A stretch of 64,000 nucleotides of DNA from Saccharothrix tamanrassetensis (GTDB taxonomy: Bacteria; Actinomycetota; Actinomycetes; Mycobacteriales; Pseudonocardiaceae): the NCBI RefSeq assembly GCF_014203665.1, contig NZ_JACHJN010000004.1:186001-250000 (forward strand). The letters run 5' to 3'. A model generated the notes under the pieces. That model was given only the letters and a program-made list of their open reading frames with translations. It made no database searches and was not told the DNA's origin. Position numbers and translations under genes: made by a program. Each line of letters begins with the position of its first letter. Position 1 is the first letter of the stretch. This document shows positions 1 to 9,488 of the stretch, piece after piece.

Positions 1-125
1 ATCCCCCTGGAAGTCCGGTGGATCACCACGCTATGAGCGCGGACCTTCCCCCGGACATCCCCGCAGCACCACGTGCGCGGGGGCCTGCCCCCACCGCCTC
101 CGGTAGTGCCCACACCACCGAGCGG

Positions 126-3005
126 TCAGACCACCAGCTCCAACGACGACCCGCCACGTGCCTTGCGCACCCGCAGCCTGGTCGGGATCCGCTGCCGCAA
201 CTCCTCCACGTGCGACACCAGGCCCACCACGCGACCGCCCGCGCGCAGTTCGTCCAGGGTCGTCATCACGAGTTCGAGGGTCTCCGCGTCGAGCGTCCCG
301 AAGCCCTCGTCGATGAACAGGGTGTCGAGCACCGCCCCGGCCGCGACCACGTCGGCCAGGCCCAGCGCCAACGCCAGCGACGCCAGGAACGACTCCCCGC
401 CGGACAACGTCTTCGCCGGGCGCTGCTGCCCCGAGTAGTCGTCCAGCACGTCCAGGCCCAGCCCGCCCCTGGTGCCGCGCGGACCGGCTTCGACGGAGTG
501 CACGAACCGGTAGCGGCCCTGGCTCATGCGCTCCAGACGGGTGCCGGCGGCGACCGCGACCTCCTCCAGGCGTGCCGCGAGGACGTACGTGCGCAGGGTC
601 ATGCTCATGGTGTTCTGGCCCATGCCGTTGATCACGTCGGTCAGCGCGTCCAGCTCGGCGTACTCCGCCTCCACCGGTTCCAGGCGGACCCACGCGGCGG
701 CCAACCGCTCGGCCAGCTCGTTCGCCCGGGTGGCCCGGCGGCGGGCCGCGGACAGCACCGACGCCGCCCGTTCGGCCTGCTCGTGCGCGGTGCGGTAGCG
801 GGTCTCGGCGGCGGGCAGGTCCACCTCGGTGTCCGGGTCCACGTCGGGCAGTTCCGCCAGCACGGCCTCGGCGGTGACCTTCGCGTCCTCGACCCTGCGG
901 ATCTTCGCCTCCAGCTCGGCGACGGCCGACTCGGCGCGGGCCGCCGCCAGCGCCTCCGCCACGTCCGCGAAACCCGCTTCGGCGGCCAGCCGGGACACCT
1001 CCACCCGCTGCTCGGCCAGGCGTTCCCGGTGCTCGGCCACGGCGGTGCGGCGGTCGGCGAGGGTGGTCAGCGCGTCGGCCAGGTCGAGCAGGTGGGCGCG
1101 GCGGGCGGTCACGTCCGGGAAGTCGCCGCGCGCCTCCTCCAGGCGGGCCGCGCGTTCCCGGATCGTCTCGGCGAGTTCCCGGTGCCGGGTGGACAGTTCC
1201 GCGACCTCGCGTTCCAGCGCGGTGCGGTTCCGGGTGGCCTGCTCGATCCCGCGTTCCAGTTCGGCCAGCGCGGCGGCGCGCGGACTCCGTTGCGCGGCCA
1301 GGGCTTTCACCGAGTCGTGCGCGGCGGTCAAGGCGGCCGGGTCCTGGTCGCCGACCGTCTCGCGCAGCGCACCCACCCGGCTCGACGCGTCCTGGCAGGA
1401 CTTCTCCGCGACGCCCCGGCGGTCCAGCGCGGCCTGTTCCTCGGCCGCGGCACGCTCCTCGTCGGCCGCGGTGACCGCGTTCAGCATCGGCTGGGCGGGG
1501 TGGGGGTGCGCGGCGGACCCGCACACCGGGCACGAGTGACCGGCGCGCAACGACGCCGCCAGCTCCACCGCCATACCGTCCAGGCGCTGCTGCCGCACCT
1601 GCAACAGCACGTCCTTGGCCTTCTGGTGGGCGTCGACCGCGACGCGGCGCGCTTCCTCGGCCGCGCGCAGGGCCTGTTCGGCACCGGGGAGCTCGCGGGC
1701 GGCCGCGGCCTTGGCCGTCACCGCGTCCAGCCGGGCTGCGGCCAGCGCGGACTCCTCGGCGGCGGAACGGGCCGCCGCCAGCCGGTCCGGCACCTCGGCC
1801 AACGCGGTGACCAGCTTGTCCAGCGCGGTCGCGGCGGTGCGCGCGCGCTGCTCCAGGTCGGCCGCCCGACGCCGGTCCTCGCGCTGGCGCTGCGCCTCGG
1901 CGGCCAGCGTGGTCAGCCCGCCCGCCTCCTCGCGGAACCGCTCGCCGTCGGCGCGCAGCTCCGTGCCCCGGTACCCGAACGCCGCCACGGCGTCCGCCGC
2001 CGCGCCCTCCTGCGCCACCACGCCGTCGAGCGTCCGCTGGAGCCGCCGCACGGCCTCGCGGGCGGGCACCACGACCGACGCCCGACGTGCCGCGTCCCGT
2101 TCCCGCACCCACGCCGCGCGGTGCGGCTCGATGTCGGCGCACCGGGCCAGCGCGTCCCGCGCGCCCCGCACCCGCCGCACGCGCTCGGACAGCTCCTCGG
2201 CCTGCCGCCAGGCCTTCTCCGCCTCGGCGCGCAGCGCGGCGCCGCTCGCCGCGGCCTGGTCGGCGTCGCGCTCCGCCTCGTCCAACCGCTTGAGCAGGGA
2301 ACTGAGCCACTCGCGGTCGCCGCCGTCCTCGGGCGGCTCCTCCCCTGCGACCTCGGCGACCCGCTGCACCAGGTCGCGGTTGGTCCGGCCGAGCGCCTCC
2401 AGCTCACGCCGCTTCGCCAGCCGGCGTTCCCGGAACCAGCGCTCGACGTCCAGGAACCGCTCGGTGCCGAACAGCTTCTCCAGCAGCTTCTCCCGCTCCG
2501 CCGTCTCCGCCCGCAGGAACTTCGCGAACTCGCCCTGCGGCAGCAGCACCACCTGGAAGAACTGCTCGGCGGTCATCCCGAGCAGCGCCTCCACCTCGCG
2601 CGCCACGTCGTCGATGCGGCTGTGCCCCTCGCCGGACCACCCGCTGACCCAGGTCAGCGACACCCTGGCCTGCTGCCGGGTGAAACCCTCGCCGCGCTTC
2701 TTCGGCCGGTCGTACTCGGGGCTGCGCACCACCCGGAACCGACGACCGCGCACCGTCAGCTCCAGGGCCACCTCGGTCGGCGTGTCCCGGTCCGCGTAGT
2801 CGCAGCGCAGCCGCTTGACATCGCCGCGCGCGCCCGGCACGCGACCGAACAGCGCGAACGCCACCGCGTCGAGCAGCGTCGTCTTGCCCGCGCCGGTGTC
2901 ACCGTGCAGCAGGAACAGCCCGTCCGCGCCGAGCAGGTCGAAGTCGACCTCCTCCCGGCCCGCGTAAGGGCCGAACGCACTCACCTCCAAGTGGTGCAGC
3001 TTCAC
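126..3005 (-). CDS. sbcC: Exonuclease SbcCD ATPase subunit SbcC
   Basis: Rad50-like SMC-type ATPase that works with SbcD to cut hairpins and protein-blocked DNA ends. The 959-residue protein starts with an N-terminal ATPase half carrying the P-loop GDTGAGKTT near residue 35. A long Glu/Ala/Arg-rich coiled coil follows, with a zinc-hook CPVCG near the middle. The C-terminal half has the ABC signature LSGGES and the Walker B segment TLFIDEGFGTLD. The start is GTG; the stop of upstream sbcD overlaps it in GTGA (3002-3005), so the two are translationally coupled. A short hairpin lies just downstream near position 80-95. Assignment is secure from the full set of motifs and the sbcD neighbour. Confidence 0.96.
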   Translation of the reverse strand: MKLHHLEVSAFGPYAGREEVDFDLLGADGLFLLHGDTGAGKTTLLDAVAFALFGRVPGARGDVKRLRCDYADRDTPTEVALELTVRGRRFRVVRSPEYDRPKKRGEGFTRQQARVSLTWVSGWSGEGHSRIDDVAREVEALLGMTAEQFFQVVLLPQGEFAKFLRAETAEREKLLEKLFGTERFLDVERWFRERRLAKRRELEALGRTNRDLVQRVAEVAGEEPPEDGGDREWLSSLLKRLDEAERDADQAAASGAALRAEAEKAWRQAEELSERVRRVRGARDALARCADIEPHRAAWVRERDAARRASVVVPAREAVRRLQRTLDGVVAQEGAAADAVAAFGYRGTELRADGERFREEAGGLTTLAAEAQRQREDRRRAADLEQRARTAATALDKLVTALAEVPDRLAAARSAAEESALAAARLDAVTAKAAAARELPGAEQALRAAEEARRVAVDAHQKAKDVLLQVRQQRLDGMAVELAASLRAGHSCPVCGSAAHPHPAQPMLNAVTAADEERAAAEEQAALDRRGVAEKSCQDASSRVGALRETVGDQDPAALTAAHDSVKALAAQRSPRAAALAELERGIEQATRNRTALEREVAELSTRHRELAETIRERAARLEEARGDFPDVTARRAHLLDLADALTTLADRRTAVAEHRERLAEQRVEVSRLAAEAGFADVAEALAAARAESAVAELEAKIRRVEDAKVTAEAVLAELPDVDPDTEVDLPAAETRYRTAHEQAERAASVLSAARRRATRANELAERLAAAWVRLEPVEAEYAELDALTDVINGMGQNTMSMTLRTYVLAARLEEVAVAAGTRLERMSQGRYRFVHSVEAGPRGTRGGLGLDVLDDYSGQQRPAKTLSGGESFLASLALALGLADVVAAGAVLDTLFIDEGFGTLDAETLELVMTTLDELRAGGRVVGLVSHVEELRQRIPTRLRVRKARGGSSLELVV

Positions 3006-4141
3006 TGCGCCTCCTCCCGCGCGGCGGCGGAGATCGCTTCGCGGAGCAGCTCCAGCTCACGTTCCGCCGGCGGCTCGCCGCGCACGTCCTCCAGGAAGCA
3101 GCAGGCGACCTCCTCGTCGGTGCGCCCCCGGACGCGCTCGGCGAACCGCAGCTCACCGGTCCGGCCACCCTCCGGCCGCCACTCCACGTGCACCGCGTGC
3201 GGGAACCGGGTCTGCAAGCGCCGCAACGCATCCAGCGGTCGCACCCGGTCGGTCAGCACCACGGACAGGAAGTGCTCGTGCACCGCTTCGTGCTCCGGCG
3301 CGACCAGCAGCTCGTCCAAGGTGCCGCTCAACGTCGACAGCGCGCGCGGCACCGGCAGCATCCGGCGCTCCACCCCGGCCAGACCGGACGCGTCCAGTTC
3401 GGCCAGCCACACCGACTTGCCGTGCCGCGCCTCGGAGAACGAGTACGCCACCGGACTGCCCGAGTAGCGAAGGTGCTCGGCCAGCGTCTGCTGCCCGTGC
3501 AGGTGCCCCAGCGCCACGTAGTCGATGCCGTCGAACACCGCGCCCGGCACGTCCTGCACACCGCCCACCGCGATGGTCCGCTCCGACTCGCACGGCTCGC
3601 CGCCGGTCACGAACGCGTGCGCCAACACCACCGAACGCACGCCCCGCGCCGCCCGGTCCTCGCGGACCCGGCGCATCGCCTCGGTCAGCACCGCCGCGTG
3701 ACCCTTGCCCTCGACGCCCAGCGCGTGCCGGGCCGTCTCCGGCTCCAGGAAGGGGATCCCGTACACCGCAACGGGTCCGTGCGCGTCCGGCACCAGCACC
3801 GGCTCGTGCAGCGACGCGATCCGGGTGCGCAGGAACAGCCCGCCCGCCGCCGCGAACCCGCCGAACAGGCCCAGGCGCGCGGCGGAGTCGTGGTTGCCCG
3901 GCGTGATCACCACCCGCGCGCCGGCCGACCGGATGCGCTCCAGCACCCGCGTGCACACCGCGACCGCCTCCGCGTTGGGCACCGCGCGGTCGAACAGGTC
4001 ACCGGCCACCACGACCACGTCGACGCTCTCGTCGGACACGAGGTCGGCCAGCCCGCCCAGCACCGATTCCTGCTCCAGGAGCAGGTCCCGGCCGTGGAAA
4101 GTGCGCCCCACGTGCCAGTCGGACGTGTGCAGCAACCTCAT
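3002..4141 (-). CDS. sbcD: Exonuclease SbcCD nuclease subunit SbcD
   Basis: Mre11-like calcineurin-fold nuclease, 379 residues. It carries the metallophosphoesterase motifs HTSDWHVGRTF at the N-terminus, GDLFD, GNHDS and GHLHGQQ, which bind two metal ions. The ATG at 4141 gives the canonical MRLLHTSDWH start; longer in-frame extensions upstream are not conserved-looking. It is the first gene of a two-gene operon with sbcC (4-bp overlap) and is divergent from rmuC with about 100 bp between the starts, which must hold both promoters. Family function is established: 3'-5' exonuclease and endonuclease activity with SbcC. Confidence 0.96.
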   Translation of the reverse strand: MRLLHTSDWHVGRTFHGRDLLLEQESVLGGLADLVSDESVDVVVVAGDLFDRAVPNAEAVAVCTRVLERIRSAGARVVITPGNHDSAARLGLFGGFAAAGGLFLRTRIASLHEPVLVPDAHGPVAVYGIPFLEPETARHALGVEGKGHAAVLTEAMRRVREDRAARGVRSVVLAHAFVTGGEPCESERTIAVGGVQDVPGAVFDGIDYVALGHLHGQQTLAEHLRYSGSPVAYSFSEARHGKSVWLAELDASGLAGVERRMLPVPRALSTLSGTLDELLVAPEHEAVHEHFLSVVLTDRVRPLDALRRLQTRFPHAVHVEWRPEGGRTGELRFAERVRGRTDEEVACCFLEDVRGEPPAERELELLREAISAAAREEAQ

Positions 4142-4240
4142 GCCGGCCAACCTAGGGGCGACCCCCGGCAGAACCCCGCCATCCGACTCGGCGTGTCGCT
4201 CGAACGTGTGATCGGGTCGTCGTGCGCGATGATCGGGCCC

Positions 4241-5176
4241 ATGACAGCGGTCCTCAGCACGGCGGCGGTGGTCGTGGCGCTCCTGCTCGCCGGTGCGCTG
4301 GTGTTCCTGTGGCGGCTCTACCAGGACGGGGTGCGGCGCGCCGACGCCGCGCTGGCCGCCGTGCAGCGGGAGCGGGAGCGCGGCGACGCCACCCGCGCCG
4401 CGCTCCAGCGCTACGAGGTGGCGTTCTCCTCCGTCAGCGGCCGGGGCGAACTCGGCGAACAGGTCCTGGTGGAGACCGCGCGGGCGCTCGGCCTGCGGGA
4501 AGGCGTGCACTTCCGGCTCCAGGTCGACGTCGCCGGCGGCGGCGCGGTGCGGCCCGACCTGGTGCTGAACGTCGGCGGCGGACGCCAGGTCCCGGTCGAC
4601 GCGAAGATGAGCATGGCGACCTGGGCCGAGGCCGTGGAGACCGACGACCCGGCCGAACGCGTCGACGCGCTGCGCGTCCACGTCCGCAACATCCGGTCCC
4701 GCGCGGCCGAGCTGGCGGGCAAGGGCTACCAGCGCTGGGCGGACGCCATCTACGGGACGATCATGTTCGTGCCCAACGACGGCGCCGTGGTCGCCGCGCT
4801 GGACACCGACCCGGAGCTGCTGCGCTGGCTGCTGGACCGGCGGGTGTTCCTGTGCGGGCCGACCGGGTTCGCGGTCATCGCGTCCGCCGCCATGTTCGCC
4901 GTCACCGACCGCGCGCTGGCCGATGACGTCGAGCAGGTGCGCGCGCAGGCGTCACGGGCGCACCGCGCCGCCGACAGCGCCATCGACGCGGTGAACCTGT
5001 CCAGCACCCACCTCCAGCGGTTCCTGTCGGCCCGTCGGCGCGAGCTGGACGCCCTGGAGGGGTTCCGCGCGGCCGTGGAGCCGTTGACCGCCGCTTCGTC
5101 CAGCCCGACGCCCGTCGCGTTCGTCCGGCGAACCGACGAGGGGCTCGGTGCACCCTTGGACGCCCGCGAGGCGTAA
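4241..5176 (+). CDS. rmuC: RmuC-family DNA recombination protein
   Basis: This 311-residue protein has an N-terminal membrane-anchor helix (about residues 4-25), a short coiled coil and an RmuC core containing GELGEQVLVETARALGL and the motif VPVDAKMSM. RmuC proteins carry a PD-(D/E)XK-like nuclease fold and in E. coli limit inversions at short inverted repeats; direct biochemical function is less well defined. It is shorter than the E. coli protein, as is usual in actinobacteria. An ATG four codons upstream (4229) is an alternative start. It lies divergent to sbcCD and 41 bp before the next gene, putting two DNA-processing systems side by side. Confidence 0.88.
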   Translation: MTAVLSTAAVVVALLLAGALVFLWRLYQDGVRRADAALAAVQRERERGDATRAALQRYEVAFSSVSGRGELGEQVLVETARALGLREGVHFRLQVDVAGGGAVRPDLVLNVGGGRQVPVDAKMSMATWAEAVETDDPAERVDALRVHVRNIRSRAAELAGKGYQRWADAIYGTIMFVPNDGAVVAALDTDPELLRWLLDRRVFLCGPTGFAVIASAAMFAVTDRALADDVEQVRAQASRAHRAADSAIDAVNLSSTHLQRFLSARRRELDALEGFRAAVEPLTAASSSPTPVAFVRRTDEGLGAPLDAREA

Positions 5177-5217
5177 TAGAGTGTGTGACCGGAGCCGGAG
5201 CCGAACGAGGAGTGGGC

Positions 5218-5943
5218 GTGACCGCTGCAACGCGCGAGCCGGAGGACGAGGAGCTCGACCCCGTCCGCTGGAACGACCGCGCCCTCTTCGGCAACTTCCG
5301 CGGCCTGCCCTGGTGGGCCGCGGTGCTCGGGACGTTCGTGCTGGCCATCGTGGGCACGTACGTCGACGTGAGCTCGTCGGCGAAGACCGTGGGCTGGGTG
5401 TTCGCCATCACGTTCTTCGTCGGCGCGGTCGGTGCGGTCGTGTTCGTGGAACGCCGCTCGATGTTCGGCCCGATCGTGCAGCCGCCCCTGGTGCTGGCCA
5501 TCGTGGTGCCGCTGCTGGTGATCCTGGTCGACGGGCTGCCCGCCGGAGGCCTGCCGTCGATCGGCCTGGGCCTGGGCAAACCGCTGATCGACGGCTTCCC
5601 GGCGATGGCCATCACCACCGCTTGCACGGTCATCATCGGCATCGTCCGCGTGATGAAGCAGAAGGACCCGAACCGCCTCACCAAGGACGAGATCCGCGAG
5701 GCCAAGCGCAAGCCGGACCGGCCCGCCGAGGAGCGCCCCAAGCGCCCGGCCCGCGACACCACGCCCGAGGACGACGACCGTCCCCGCCGCAAGCCCCAGA
5801 CCGGCGACGAACCACGCCCCAAGCGCCCCCGCCCCCAGTCCGGCGACCGCCCGCGGCAGCCCCGCGAGCCCCGCGAGCCCCGCGAGCCGGGCAAGGCCAA
5901 GCGCCCGGCCCAACGCCGCCCCCGCCCCCGCGACGAGGACTGA
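5218..5943 (+). CDS. DUF6542-like membrane protein with basic C-terminal tail
   Basis: A 241-residue protein with four predicted membrane segments between about residues 30 and 155, followed by a long hydrophilic tail rich in Arg, Pro, Lys and Glu that ends in tandem PREPREPREP repeats. The GTG at 5218 was chosen because GAGGAG lies 5 bp upstream; an in-frame GTG at 5185 is possible but lacks such a site. The layout matches actinobacterial DUF6542 proteins found beside ispH (the Rv1111c position in mycobacteria, from memory). The function is unknown. The disordered, charged tail suggests interaction with nucleic acid or acidic partners, but this is only inference. Confidence 0.7.
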   Translation: MTAATREPEDEELDPVRWNDRALFGNFRGLPWWAAVLGTFVLAIVGTYVDVSSSAKTVGWVFAITFFVGAVGAVVFVERRSMFGPIVQPPLVLAIVVPLLVILVDGLPAGGLPSIGLGLGKPLIDGFPAMAITTACTVIIGIVRVMKQKDPNRLTKDEIREAKRKPDRPAEERPKRPARDTTPEDDDRPRRKPQTGDEPRPKRPRPQSGDRPRQPREPREPREPGKAKRPAQRRPRPRDED

Positions 5944-6003
5944 GCCCAGTCCCCGCGAACTCCCGCGCCTTTTTCAACGCAACGGGATTACCAACCCCGA
6001 AGC

Positions 6004-6948
6004 TCAGCGCACCATGTCCTTGCGCAGTTCACGAGGCAGCGCGAAAGCGATCTTCTCGTTCGCCGTGGTGATCTCTTCGACGTCGCCGTACCCGTGCTCG
6101 GCCAGGAACTCCAGCAGTTCCATCACCAGGATGTCCGGCACCGAAGCCCCGGAGGTCACGCCGACCGTCGACACGCCCTCCAGCCAAGCCGGGTCGACCT
6201 CACGCGCGTAGTCGACCAGGTACGACGCCCGGGCCCCGGCCTGCAAGGCCACCTCGACCAGCCGCACCGAGTTCGACGAGTTCTTCGACCCCACCACCAG
6301 CACCAGGTCGCACTCGGGCGCCATGGTCTTCACGGCGGTCTGCCGGTTGGAGGTGGCGTAGCAGATGTCGTCCGACGGCGGCTCCTGGAGGTCCGGGAAC
6401 CGCTCCTGCAACTGCCGCACCCGCACCATGGTCTCGTCCACCGACAGCGTGGTCTGCGACAGCCACACCACCTTGGACGGATCCCGCACGACGACCTTGT
6501 CCACATCCTCGGCGGTGTCCACGAGCTGGATGTGCTCGGGGGCCTCGCCGGCCGTGCCCTCGACCTCTTCGTGCCCCTCGTGGCCGATCAGCAGGATGTC
6601 GTAGTCCTCACGGGCGAACCGCTTGGCCTCGTTGTGCACCTTCGTCACGAGTGGACAGGTGGCGTCGATGGTCCGCAGCTGCCGCGTCTCGGCCTCCGCG
6701 TGCACCGCCGGCGACACGCCGTGCGCCGAGAACACCACCAGCGCGCCCTCGGGCACCTGGTCGGTCTCGTCGACGAAGATCGCGCCACGCTTGGACAACG
6801 TCTCCACGACGTGCTTGTTGTGGACGATCTCCTTGCGGACGTACACCGGCGCGCCGTACTGCTCCAGCGCCTTCTCCACGGTGACGACCGCGCGGTCCAC
6901 GCCGGCGCAGTAGCCGCGCGGCTTGGCCAGGAGCACTCGCTTGTCCAT
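6004..6948 (-). CDS. ispH: 4-hydroxy-3-methylbut-2-enyl diphosphate reductase IspH
   Basis: Last enzyme of the MEP isoprenoid pathway; it converts HMBPP to IPP and DMAPP using an iron-sulfur cluster. The 314-residue protein has the three cluster cysteines in GYCAGVDRA (near residue 13), [11 protein letters not shown] and ICYATSNRQ, plus the proton-relay segment [11 protein letters not shown]. The ATG at 6948 gives the standard [16 protein letters not shown] start. It is divergent to the lipid-droplet-like gene at 7013, the same head-to-head pairing as lytB2/Rv1109c in mycobacteria. It supplies precursors for the cis-prenyl transferase at 27702. Confidence 0.97.
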   Translation of the reverse strand: MDKRVLLAKPRGYCAGVDRAVVTVEKALEQYGAPVYVRKEIVHNKHVVETLSKRGAIFVDETDQVPEGALVVFSAHGVSPAVHAEAETRQLRTIDATCPLVTKVHNEAKRFAREDYDILLIGHEGHEEVEGTAGEAPEHIQLVDTAEDVDKVVVRDPSKVVWLSQTTLSVDETMVRVRQLQERFPDLQEPPSDDICYATSNRQTAVKTMAPECDLVLVVGSKNSSNSVRLVEVALQAGARASYLVDYAREVDPAWLEGVSTVGVTSGASVPDILVMELLEFLAEHGYGDVEEITTANEKIAFALPRELRKDMVR

Positions 6949-7012
6949 GTCTCCAGGGTACGGGCGTGCCGGAGGTAGGCATCGACCACCCGACTGCGGC
7001 AGGCTAGACGCC

Positions 7013-7582
7013 ATGAAGCCACTGCCGCTGCCCGTCCGCCTCGCCGCGGGACTGGCGGTCACCGCCGTCGAGCAGGCCCGCAAGCTCCCGAAGCAGCTGG
7101 CGGGCTTGCCGGTGACCGTGGTCAGCGAGGCGCTGCAACTGTCCATGCGGGTCCAGCAGCGGGTGACGGAACTCGCAATCAAGGGCGACGACGCGCTGTC
7201 CGGGCTGCGTCCGGCCGAGGACGAGCCGGAGTGGGCCACCTTCGACGAGGACGAGGACGACGACGACCTGGACGTGCCCCTCGCCGAGCCGAGGGCCGGA
7301 GCCGGATCCGGCGCCGGGATCGAGCCCGAGGACCCGTGGGAGGCCGAGGAGCAGGCGCTGGCCGCCGAACCGCCCGCCGTCCTGCCGAACTACGACGAGC
7401 TGACGTTGCCGCAGCTCAGGGCCCGGCTGCGGACGCTGTCCGCGGCGGATCTGGAGCAGCTGCTGGCGCACGAGCGCTCGCACGGGCGGCGGCCGGAGTT
7501 CACCGGGATGCTGTCCCGCCGGATCGCCAACCTGAGCGGCTCGGTGAGCCCCGACACCCCTGTGAGCCCTGACACCCCGTGA
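7013..7582 (+). CDS. Lipid droplet-associated-type protein (Rv1109c-like)
   Basis: A 189-residue protein. The first 60 residues form an amphipathic helical region ([19 protein letters not shown]), the middle is very acidic (a run of Glu/Asp near residues 75-85), and residues 125-165 form a helical domain around [20 protein letters not shown]. The last residues repeat [11 protein letters not shown]. Proteins in this position between ispH and xseA in actinobacteria are annotated as lipid droplet-associated; that name rests on position and family knowledge, not on a diagnostic motif. Its stop overlaps the xseA start by four bases (GTGA), so it heads the ExoVII operon. Confidence 0.62.
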   Translation: MKPLPLPVRLAAGLAVTAVEQARKLPKQLAGLPVTVVSEALQLSMRVQQRVTELAIKGDDALSGLRPAEDEPEWATFDEDEDDDDLDVPLAEPRAGAGSGAGIEPEDPWEAEEQALAAEPPAVLPNYDELTLPQLRARLRTLSAADLEQLLAHERSHGRRPEFTGMLSRRIANLSGSVSPDTPVSPDTP

Positions 7583-8841
7583 CCGACGAGAAGTCCAGTC
7601 CCGATAACCCCTGGCCGGTCCGCACGGTCGCCCGCAAAATCTTCGAGTGGATCAACCGGCTCGGCGACGTGTGGGTGGAGGGCCAGGTCACCCAGTTGAG
7701 CGCGCGCCCCGGCACCGCCACCGCGTTCCTCACGCTGCGCGATCCGTCCGTCGACATGTCGATGACGCTGACCGCGCCGGTGAACATGGTGCGCGAGCTC
7801 CAGCTGACCGAGGGCAGCCGCGTCGTCGTGCACGGCAAGCCGAACTACTTCCCGAACCGCGGCACGCTGAGCCTGCGCGTGGACGAGATCCGCGCGGTCG
7901 GCATCGGCGAGTTGCTCGCCCGCATCGAGCGGCTCAAGAAGCTGCTCGCCGCCGAGGGCCTGTTCGACCCGCGCCGCAAGCGCAGGCCGCCGTTCCTGCC
8001 GAACAAGATCGGCCTGATCACCGGCCGGGCGTCGGCCGCCGAACGGGACGTGCTGACCAACGCGCACGCCCGCTGGCCGGGCGCCCGCTTCCGGGTGGTC
8101 AACGTTGCGGTGCAAGGGACTCTGGCCGTGCCGCAGATCCTCACCGCACTGTCGACTCTGGACCGCGACCCCGAGGTCGACGTGATCGTGCTGGCCCGCG
8201 GCGGCGGCAGCGTGGAGGACCTGCTGCCGTTCTCCGACGAGGCGCTGTGCCGCGCGGTGTCGCAGGCCCGCACGCCGGTGCTGTCCGCGATCGGGCACGA
8301 GCCGGACAGCCCGCTGGTGGACCACGTGGCCGACCTGAGGTGCTCCACCCCGACCGACGCGGGCAAACGAGTGGTACCCGACGTCGCCGAGGAGGCCGAC
8401 CGGATCCGCCAGATGCGCGACCGCAGCCGGCGCGCGCTGCACGGCTGGGTGGACCGGGAGCGCAAGCTGCTCGCCGCGCTGCGCACGCGTCCTGCGCTTT
8501 CCGACCCGCACGGGCCGCTGGACCGGCGCGCGCAGGACGTGGACCAGTGGCGGGAGCGGTCGCGCCGGGCGATCCGGAACCGACTCGATTCAGAGACGTC
8601 CGGGCTGCTCGGGACCACTGCCCGCTTGACGACCCTCGGACCGGCCGCCACGCTGGCGCGTGGGTACGCCGTGGTGCAGCTCGTCACCCCCGACGGGGTG
8701 AACGGGGTGGTCCGGTCGATCTCCGACGCGCCCGCGGGGACCTTTCTCCGGGTGCGCGTGGCCGATGGGGCCTTGCACGCGGTCGTCCAGGGGAGCCCGG
8801 ACGTCGAGGAAGGAGGCGGTGGTGCCCGCTCCGGCACGTGA
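7579..8841 (+). CDS. xseA: Exodeoxyribonuclease VII large subunit
   Basis: Catalytic subunit of ExoVII, which degrades single-stranded DNA to oligonucleotides. The 420-residue protein begins with an OB-fold (about residues 15-110, [16 protein letters not shown]). The conserved catalytic core follows, with [36 protein letters not shown] and the motif [17 protein letters not shown] helical C-terminal region then ends near the invariant LARGYAVV. The GTG start overlaps the upstream stop in GTGA. A small gene of unknown function and xseB follow with overlapping ends, so all appear to be one transcript. Confidence 0.96.
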   Translation: MTDEKSSPDNPWPVRTVARKIFEWINRLGDVWVEGQVTQLSARPGTATAFLTLRDPSVDMSMTLTAPVNMVRELQLTEGSRVVVHGKPNYFPNRGTLSLRVDEIRAVGIGELLARIERLKKLLAAEGLFDPRRKRRPPFLPNKIGLITGRASAAERDVLTNAHARWPGARFRVVNVAVQGTLAVPQILTALSTLDRDPEVDVIVLARGGGSVEDLLPFSDEALCRAVSQARTPVLSAIGHEPDSPLVDHVADLRCSTPTDAGKRVVPDVAEEADRIRQMRDRSRRALHGWVDRERKLLAALRTRPALSDPHGPLDRRAQDVDQWRERSRRAIRNRLDSETSGLLGTTARLTTLGPAATLARGYAVVQLVTPDGVNGVVRSISDAPAGTFLRVRVADGALHAVVQGSPDVEEGGGGARSGT

Positions 8842-9235
8842 GCCCACGTTCCTGCCCTTGACGATGGCCGCCGCCGGCAACGCCGAGGGCGACGGCGACG
8901 GCGTGCGCTCGGTGCGCGACCGCGCCGAGGCCGCCGACCGCGCCGCCGCGGACTGCTGGCTGTCCCTGGTGGCCGGCTGCACGTCCGGCGGCCAGGTGCT
9001 GATCAGCAGGCTGCACGACCTGTCCGAGGCGACCTCGGGCTACGCCGGGATGCGCTGGTGGCTGTCCCGCGGCTCGGTGCACCGCAGGCGCGTCGTGGAG
9101 GCCGAGCACCGCATCGACGACGCGGTGCGAGAGGGTGACGGTGCCGAGTTCGCCGAGGCGTTCGTCGGCTACGACCAGGCGGTGGCGTCCGTCGTGGTGC
9201 ACGTCCAGAACCGATTGGGGAAGTTGTCCAGGTGA
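8822..9235 (+). CDS. Small helical protein of unknown function between xseA and xseB
   Basis: A 137-residue soluble protein that I do not recognise. It is Ala-, Arg- and Glu-rich and looks mainly helical, with segments such as [17 protein letters not shown]. There is no signal peptide, membrane segment or cysteine pair; the single short CTSGG stretch is not diagnostic. GTG at 8822 was chosen for AGGAGG at 8811-8816; GTG at 8819 is an alternative. It overlaps the xseA stop by 20 bases and the xseB start by four, so it is translationally embedded in the ExoVII operon. A role as an accessory to ExoVII is inference from position only. Confidence 0.65.
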   Translation: MPAPAREPTFLPLTMAAAGNAEGDGDGVRSVRDRAEAADRAAADCWLSLVAGCTSGGQVLISRLHDLSEATSGYAGMRWWLSRGSVHRRRVVEAEHRIDDAVREGDGAEFAEAFVGYDQAVASVVVHVQNRLGKLSR

Positions 9236-9441
9236 GCGAGCCGGGCTACGAGGAGGCCAGGGACGAACTGGTGGAGGTGGTCCGCAGGCTGGAGGCGGGC
9301 GGCCTGTCGCTGGAGGAGTCGCTGGCGCTGTGGGAACGCGGCGAGGCGCTCGCGAAGACCTGCGAGCGGCGGCTCGCGGGCGCCCGGGAACGGATCGATC
9401 AAGCGCTCGCGGTGACCGAGGAGGACGTGGCCGACGCCTGA
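9232..9441 (+). CDS. xseB: Exodeoxyribonuclease VII small subunit
   Basis: This 69-residue protein is the helical-hairpin partner of XseA. The family pattern is clear: [35 protein letters not shown], then [13 protein letters not shown]. Several copies coat each XseA chain in the known enzyme. The length is typical. GTG overlaps the preceding stop codon in GTGA, so translation is coupled. glpX follows after 47 bp. Confidence 0.93.
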   Translation: MSEPGYEEARDELVEVVRRLEAGGLSLEESLALWERGEALAKTCERRLAGARERIDQALAVTEEDVADA

Positions 9442-9488
9442 CCACGTGCGAGGATTGGTCTACCGGCCGGTAATCGCAGGAGGAGTCC

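Noticed and set aside
18-3467. Very long plus-strand open frame antisense to sbcC
   Set aside because: High GC leaves antisense frames open; the minus-strand sbcC and sbcD reading frames carry all diagnostic motifs.
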